Below, one piece after another: positions 59,710 to 64,000 of a stretch of 64,000 nt of DNA. This DNA is from Phycisphaerae bacterium (GTDB taxonomy: Bacteria > Planctomycetota > Phycisphaerae > UBA1845 > UTPLA1). Where the stretch lies: positions 124,001 through 188,000 of the forward strand of contig JAHBXN010000001.1 in assembly GCA_019636475.1 (NCBI GenBank). The letters run 5' to 3'. The first letter of the stretch is position 1. Every line of letters starts with the position of its first letter. The notes beneath the pieces are model-generated. The model did no database searches. It was not told where the DNA came from and saw nothing but the letters and a program-made list of their open reading frames with translations. The position numbers and the translations under genes are program-made.

Positions 59710-61083
59710 CTATTCGGAATCCGGAATGTCGAGCGATTTGAGCTTCTCACGAAGAGTTTTTCTATCAATTCCGAGAATGCGAGCGGCCTGTGATTTGTTG
59801 CCATTCACCCCTGATAGCACCAGTCGGATGTGTTCCGACTCAATGTCCCTGAGCGTTCGATTCAGGCCCCCCCCGCGGAGTGCCGAGAATCGCATCAACT
59901 CGGGTAGGTCCGGCGCGTCGATCACCTCGCTTTCGCACATCACCACGAGACGGTGAATCACGTTCTCGAGTTCTCGGACGTTTCCCGGCCAGTGATATCC
60001 GCGCAGCGCTTCCAACGCGCGAGGTGAAAACGCCGGTTTGGGCCGCCCCGCCTCCTCGCTGAACCGCGCGGCGAAATGTTCGACCAGCATCAGCAGGTCA
60101 TCGTCACGATCGCGAAGCGGCGGAAGCTGAATCGGAATCACATTCAGCCGATAGAACAGATCGTCTCGAAAACCACCGCGCGCCACCAAAGGCGAAAGGT
60201 CCTTGTTCGTGGCCGCCACGATTCGCACGTCCACTTTGTTCGCGCGCGTTGAGCCAACCATGTAGACCTCGCGGTCCTGCAAGACGCGCAACAACTTGAC
60301 CTGCATGGTCGGACTCATCTCTCCGATCTCATCGAGAAAGATGGTGCCTCCATCCGCAGTCTGGAAGAAGCCGGCTCGCGACTCGGTCGCGCCGGTGAAG
60401 GCGCCTTTCATGTGCCCGAACAACTCGCTTTCGAGCAAGTTCTCGGGAATCCCTCCGCAGTTGACCGGAACAAATGCGGCCGCGGCCCGAGGGCCGCAAT
60501 AGTGGATCGCACGGGCGACCAATTCCTTGCCGGTGCCGCTTTCGCCAGTGATGAGAACTGTGGCCGTCGAATCCGCCGCCTTTTGAATCATGCGATGTAC
60601 AATCTGCATCGCCGAGCTATCGCCGAGTAGCCCGTTCGGCGTCCGCCGCGTCTGCAACGCGACGCGCCGCCCCGCGCGATTCGCACGTCCGCGTTCGAGC
60701 GAGCGCTCGACAGCCGCGAAAAGCTCTTCGTCTGTAAATGGCTTGGGCAGATAATCCTCAGCGCCGAGCTTCACTGCCTCGACCGCGTCTGAAATCGAGG
60801 GAAAGCCGGTAATCATCATGACCTGCATGTCGCGGTAATTCTCGCGAACGTGACGAATCAGGTCGATTCCAGTCGACTGCGGCATCTTCATATCTGTCAC
60901 GACGAGATCGACGGAAGTCTTGTTCAACACCGCGACGGCCTCGCTCACGCTGTTGGCGGTGAAGACGACGTATCCCCTGGACACGAGATTCCGTTGAAGG
61001 ACTTCCACGGTGGCTGCGGAGTCGTCGACAACGAGTATCCGATCCGGTACTTCCTTCGGTCGTTCTTTGTTCGTCGCCGTCAT
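59710..61083 (-). CDS. NtrC-family sigma54-dependent response regulator
   Basis: 457 residues. Receiver domain (phospho-acceptor Asp64 in VVTDMKMP; Lys in YLPKPFTDEE), AAA+ domain with Walker A GESGTGKE near residue 180, the sigma54-contacting ELFGHMKGAFTGA near 218, Walker B GGTIFLDEIGEM near 245, R-finger region WPGNVRELEN near 360, and a FIS-type HTH (NKSQAARILGIDRKTLREKL). It activates sigma54 promoters when phosphorylated. Its ATG overlaps the stop of the histidine kinase gene by 4 bp. Target genes are not evident; no clear -24/-12 promoter was found nearby. An 8-C run in the template lies in the linker. Confidence 0.95.
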   Translation of the reverse strand: MTATNKERPKEVPDRILVVDDSAATVEVLQRNLVSRGYVVFTANSVSEAVAVLNKTSVDLVVTDMKMPQSTGIDLIRHVRENYRDMQVMMITGFPSISDAVEAVKLGAEDYLPKPFTDEELFAAVERSLERGRANRAGRRVALQTRRTPNGLLGDSSAMQIVHRMIQKAADSTATVLITGESGTGKELVARAIHYCGPRAAAAFVPVNCGGIPENLLESELFGHMKGAFTGATESRAGFFQTADGGTIFLDEIGEMSPTMQVKLLRVLQDREVYMVGSTRANKVDVRIVAATNKDLSPLVARGGFRDDLFYRLNVIPIQLPPLRDRDDDLLMLVEHFAARFSEEAGRPKPAFSPRALEALRGYHWPGNVRELENVIHRLVVMCESEVIDAPDLPELMRFSALRGGGLNRTLRDIESEHIRLVLSGVNGNKSQAARILGIDRKTLREKLKSLDIPDSE

Positions 61084-62693
61084 GATGTTGCTCGCACGTC
61101 GAGACCCTTTTCATTTTCGACGATGTTGATCGATCTTGGCAGAGTCACGACGAATGTCGCACCTTCGCCGGGATTACTCTCGACGACGATATCGCCACCA
61201 TGCCGCGCCACGATTCCGTCCACTACCGCCAACCCGAGCCCGGTGCCCATCCCGACGTCTTTCGTTGTGAAGAATGGTTCAAAGATACGGCGCCGGATTT
61301 CCTCGCTCATACCGATTCCGGTATCCGAAACCGTGAGTCGCACCCGATCAGAAACCGTGTCCAATTCCGTCCGCACGGTGAGTGTGCCGCCACTCTGCAT
61401 TGCGTGAATGGCATTCACCGCCAGATTTACAATCACCTGTTTCAACTGCCCGGCATCTCCCGAGACAACCGTGCCGGATCGGGCAAACTCTCGCTTCAGT
61501 GCGATGCCGTTTTTCTCGCACCGGGCCTGGAGCAGGGAGATCGCTTCTGATGCCACGACACTGAGGTCGACGGGACTGCGTGCCGCCGGCGTTTGTCGAG
61601 CATAGAGCAGCAGGCTCTGGATGATCTCTCGGCCGTGAAGCGTCGCATACACGACATGCTGCAAATCGCGCTGAACCTGTTCGTCAAGCGTCGGTGATTT
61701 CTGAATCAATTGAGCGAACCCGAGAATATTGGCCAGCGGTTCGTTCAATTCGTGCGCAACGCCCGACGCCAACTGGCCAATCGTCGCCAGCCGGTCCGCG
61801 TGGCGCAACTGATCCTCCAGTCTTGCGCGCTGCTCGGCATCTCGCGTCCGCTCCATGAGTTCGCCGATTTCGAGCGCCACTCCCTCCAGCAGGCTCGTTT
61901 CCTCCCTCAGAAACGGTCCCTCGACGAACTCAGGTCGTTCACTTGTATAAAAGACCTCCACCACTCCGGTGCTTTCGTTGAAAGCGCTGATGCTCGCTGA
62001 TTGCACCGCGACGGCCGCACTCCGGTTTCCCTCCACGAATCGGCGTTCACCGAGAAGCAAGCGAGCGCCGGCGATCTCCGGAAACTGCCAAGCCGACGGC
62101 AGACGAGCAGTCACATCGGCCAGCTTTTCGTCGAGTGTCCGATTGGGAACACGCACGATGCGCGCGATATCGTAGAGACAGTCCAGTTCCTTGATCCGCT
62201 CCGCCAGTCGCGCTTGCGCACGACGATTGGTGATTGCCAATCCGAGCATGCTGACGACGAACTCAAAATAGCCCACTGCGTCGGCGGAAAAGTGATCCTT
62301 CGACTTCGACAATAATACAAGCTGTCCGATGCAGTGTTCGCCGTCGTTGATCGGCAGAGTGATATGCGAGCGATAAGCCGGGGATATCGGGGCCGACGAG
62401 CCCGCTGTCTTGCGGCCGCCGGGTTTCAAGATTTGAAACGAGGTGCGACCAAGCGGCGCTTCGCCTTGCGCGGTGGATGCCGACGCATTGTCACCCCGAT
62501 CGGCCTCCCACGAATACGCGATTTCGTCATCCCGGGATTCGATTTGAAGGGCATCACAGTCTGACAATCCGAGGAGAATTCCGGAGCATGCGCGAAGGAA
62601 TTCGACTCGAGCCAGTCCACGGCCCGCCAGCGCGACAAGCCTTTGCGACTCCGCCAAGACGTTGGCGAGTTCTCGCTGCGGGTTCTGTTTCAT
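61080..62693 (-). CDS. Sensor histidine kinase (GAF-type sensor) paired with sigma54 regulator
   Basis: 537 residues. Two GAF-like regions in the N-terminal half (about 25-165 and 185-290), then HisKA with phospho-acceptor His near residue 313 in ASGVAHELNEPLANILGF and a full HATPase (NLAVNAIHAMQSGG; DTGIGMSEE; GTGLGLAVVDGIVARHGG). No membrane helix, so it is a cytoplasmic sensor. ATG 62693 is chosen because GGTGA lies 6 nt upstream and the open frame beyond it overlaps gltA in antisense-like sequence. Operon with the response regulator; gltA is 106 bp upstream. Confidence 0.92.
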   Translation of the reverse strand: MKQNPQRELANVLAESQRLVALAGRGLARVEFLRACSGILLGLSDCDALQIESRDDEIAYSWEADRGDNASASTAQGEAPLGRTSFQILKPGGRKTAGSSAPISPAYRSHITLPINDGEHCIGQLVLLSKSKDHFSADAVGYFEFVVSMLGLAITNRRAQARLAERIKELDCLYDIARIVRVPNRTLDEKLADVTARLPSAWQFPEIAGARLLLGERRFVEGNRSAAVAVQSASISAFNESTGVVEVFYTSERPEFVEGPFLREETSLLEGVALEIGELMERTRDAEQRARLEDQLRHADRLATIGQLASGVAHELNEPLANILGFAQLIQKSPTLDEQVQRDLQHVVYATLHGREIIQSLLLYARQTPAARSPVDLSVVASEAISLLQARCEKNGIALKREFARSGTVVSGDAGQLKQVIVNLAVNAIHAMQSGGTLTVRTELDTVSDRVRLTVSDTGIGMSEEIRRRIFEPFFTTKDVGMGTGLGLAVVDGIVARHGGDIVVESNPGEGATFVVTLPRSINIVENEKGLDVRATS

Positions 62694-62799
62694 CGGATTC
62701 ACCACGTCATCCACTGCACGCGAGCGCGACAACCCATGCGAGAAGCGGTTCAATCGCGCGGCCCGCCGATTGTATCTTGCCGCGGCGGCGAAGGACCGT

Positions 62800-63948
62800 T
62801 CAGCGTTTCGAGATAGGCGGCACCTCGCGGGGCGGAACACCGATGTACTCGCTGCCGGGCCGAATGATCCGGTTGTTCTCCTGTTGCTCCATGATGTGTG
62901 CGCACCATCCGGTGACGCGTGAGCAGACGAAGATCGGCGTATAGAGCGATATCGGAATACCCATTTGATAATAAGCATGGGCTGCGGGATAGTCCGTATT
63001 CGGATGGATGTTCTTCCGCTCCAGCATGAGTTTCTGCAACTTGTCGGCAATCTCGATCCAGTGCCCCTGCCCGGTCTCTTTCGAGAGTTGCAAGGACCAC
63101 TCTCGAAGAATGCCCGCGCGGTGATCTCCGTGCTTATACACGCGATGCCCAAACCCCATGATGAGACGCTTGTTACTCGGATTGGCCTTGTTATGCGCCT
63201 CCAGGTCGTTAAACCACTTTTCCACATTGTCCGCGCTGCCGATGCTGAGAAACTGATGCATCGCGGCTTCGTTGGCACCGCCATGCAGCGGCCCCTTCAG
63301 AGCGCCGATCGCGCCGCTGACGGCCGAGTGCATGTCAGCCAGCGTGCTGGCGATGGTCCTCGCCGTGAAGGTACTGGCGTTGAATTCGTGCTCCGCATAT
63401 AGCACGAGCGTGCCGTCCATGACGCGGCCGGCGAGCTCGCTCGGTGGCTTGCCCGTCATCATGGCGAGGAGGTTGTGACCGTGCGGACGATTCGGATCGG
63501 GCTGGATTTCAGGCAGGTCTCCGATGCGTCGGCACCAGTAGCCTGTGGCATGTGCCAATTGACCGATCAGCCGCTCGCTTTTTCGAAGATTTGCGGCATG
63601 GGAATTATCCTGCGCTTCGGGATCGTAATGCCCAAGGAGCGACACCACTGACCGCAAAACATCCATGGGCGGAGTGCTCCCGGGCATGGCGTCAATCGCC
63701 TGAATAACCTGCTTCGGTAGCGACATCGAGGACTGAATGCGCTGACGGAAAGACTTGAGCTGGTCGGCGTTCGGCAATTCTCCGTGAAGCAACAGGTATG
63801 CAGTCTCATCGAAGGTTGCGTGAGCAGCCAGATCCGCGATTTCGTATCCACGATAGCGGAGGCTTGTCTGTGTCACCTCGCCGACAGCAGTCTGACCCGC
63901 GACAATACCCGCGAGTCCCGCTTCGAATTTCGATTTCTGTTCACTCAT
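62800..63948 (-). CDS. gltA: Citrate synthase
   Basis: 382 residues. Condenses oxaloacetate and acetyl-CoA. The active-site elements are visible: AEHEFNAST near residue 184 (His), MGFGHRVYKHGDHRA near 264 (His), and NTDYPAAHAYYQMGIP near 317 (catalytic Asp in the NxDF-type motif). The length and absence of an N-terminal extension fit the short type II-like/2-methylcitrate synthase group, so a methylcitrate synthase role cannot be excluded. ATG 63948 is used because GAGA precedes it; the frame continues to 63966. Confidence 0.94.
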   Translation of the reverse strand: MSEQKSKFEAGLAGIVAGQTAVGEVTQTSLRYRGYEIADLAAHATFDETAYLLLHGELPNADQLKSFRQRIQSSMSLPKQVIQAIDAMPGSTPPMDVLRSVVSLLGHYDPEAQDNSHAANLRKSERLIGQLAHATGYWCRRIGDLPEIQPDPNRPHGHNLLAMMTGKPPSELAGRVMDGTLVLYAEHEFNASTFTARTIASTLADMHSAVSGAIGALKGPLHGGANEAAMHQFLSIGSADNVEKWFNDLEAHNKANPSNKRLIMGFGHRVYKHGDHRAGILREWSLQLSKETGQGHWIEIADKLQKLMLERKNIHPNTDYPAAHAYYQMGIPISLYTPIFVCSRVTGWCAHIMEQQENNRIIRPGSEYIGVPPREVPPISKR

Positions 63949-64000
63949 GGCACTTCTCACCTTCATGCGGCCTGCAGCGATTGCGCAGACAGGTTGATCG

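Noticed and set aside
1-64000. Search for tRNA, rRNA, CRISPR arrays, IS elements and prophage
   Set aside because: No gap contained a recognisable cloverleaf, regularly spaced repeat/spacer array, transposase or phage gene.

Overview
The window reads as one chromosomal segment (no plasmid, phage or transposon genes seen) of a Gram-negative, GC-rich bacterium, most likely Planctomycetota and probably a Phycisphaerae-type lineage. The reasons are a tandem DUF1800/Tat-DUF1501 pair, dockerin-type tails on three large secreted proteins, GEVED and Cys-rich 'GACC' repeats, an ECF sigma factor next to a Ser/Thr kinase-TPR protein, and lpxB (outer membrane). The lineage is inferred from gene content only. 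I saw no rRNA, tRNA or CRISPR array.

Layout. 1-4 kb: 3' part of valS, carrying an unusual insert made of three 21-bp-period repeat arrays, convergent with a lone etfB. 4.5-12.7 kb: a GEVED/dockerin secreted protein, a B12-binding/MeaB GTPase fusion, a small Cys-rich secreted protein behind a G9 tract, and a secreted protein of unknown role. 12.8-18 kb: lpxB divergent from rpsB-tsf, followed by a terminator and an Ebo-like pair (TIM-barrel protein plus UbiA-type prenyltransferase). 18-25 kb: metH, a HEAT-type DNA alkylation repair protein, an NTF2-like protein, a small periplasmic Cys protein and a DinB-like protein.

25-29.3 kb: a compact five-gene fatty-acid/polyketide-type operon on the minus strand (dehydratase, ACP, dehydratase, ketosynthase-like protein lacking both catalytic His, intact ketosynthase), with a perfect 8-4-8 palindrome just upstream of its first gene. 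29.7-40.4 kb: secreted and surface functions: a dockerin protein with a structured leader, a signal-peptide/TM protein overlapping a secreted guanidino-modifying-enzyme (agmatine/peptidyl-arginine deiminase fold) homologue, a PDZ protein, an orphan TIR-like (ThsB/DUF1863) protein, and DUF1501 and DUF1800 proteins. 40.7-45 kb: a half-length asparaginase coupled to rarA, then an NTase-like/TPM/LemA operon. 45.2-52.7 kb: a plus-strand glycan operon behind a strong sigma70-like promoter (Gfo/Idh oxidoreductase, DegT aminotransferase, polysaccharide deacetylase, GT2, FAD oxidoreductase, GT39). 52.7-64 kb: Ser/Thr kinase-TPR with its ECF sigma factor, a LolA-like protein, gdhA with a small Cys-motif protein, a sigma54 response regulator with its histidine kinase, and citrate synthase.

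Best candidates for something new: the triple heptad-array insert in ValRS; the KS plus His-less KS operon with its operator-like palindrome; the secreted deiminase-fold protein with its membrane partner; and the B12-binding/MeaB fusion without a mutase domain.
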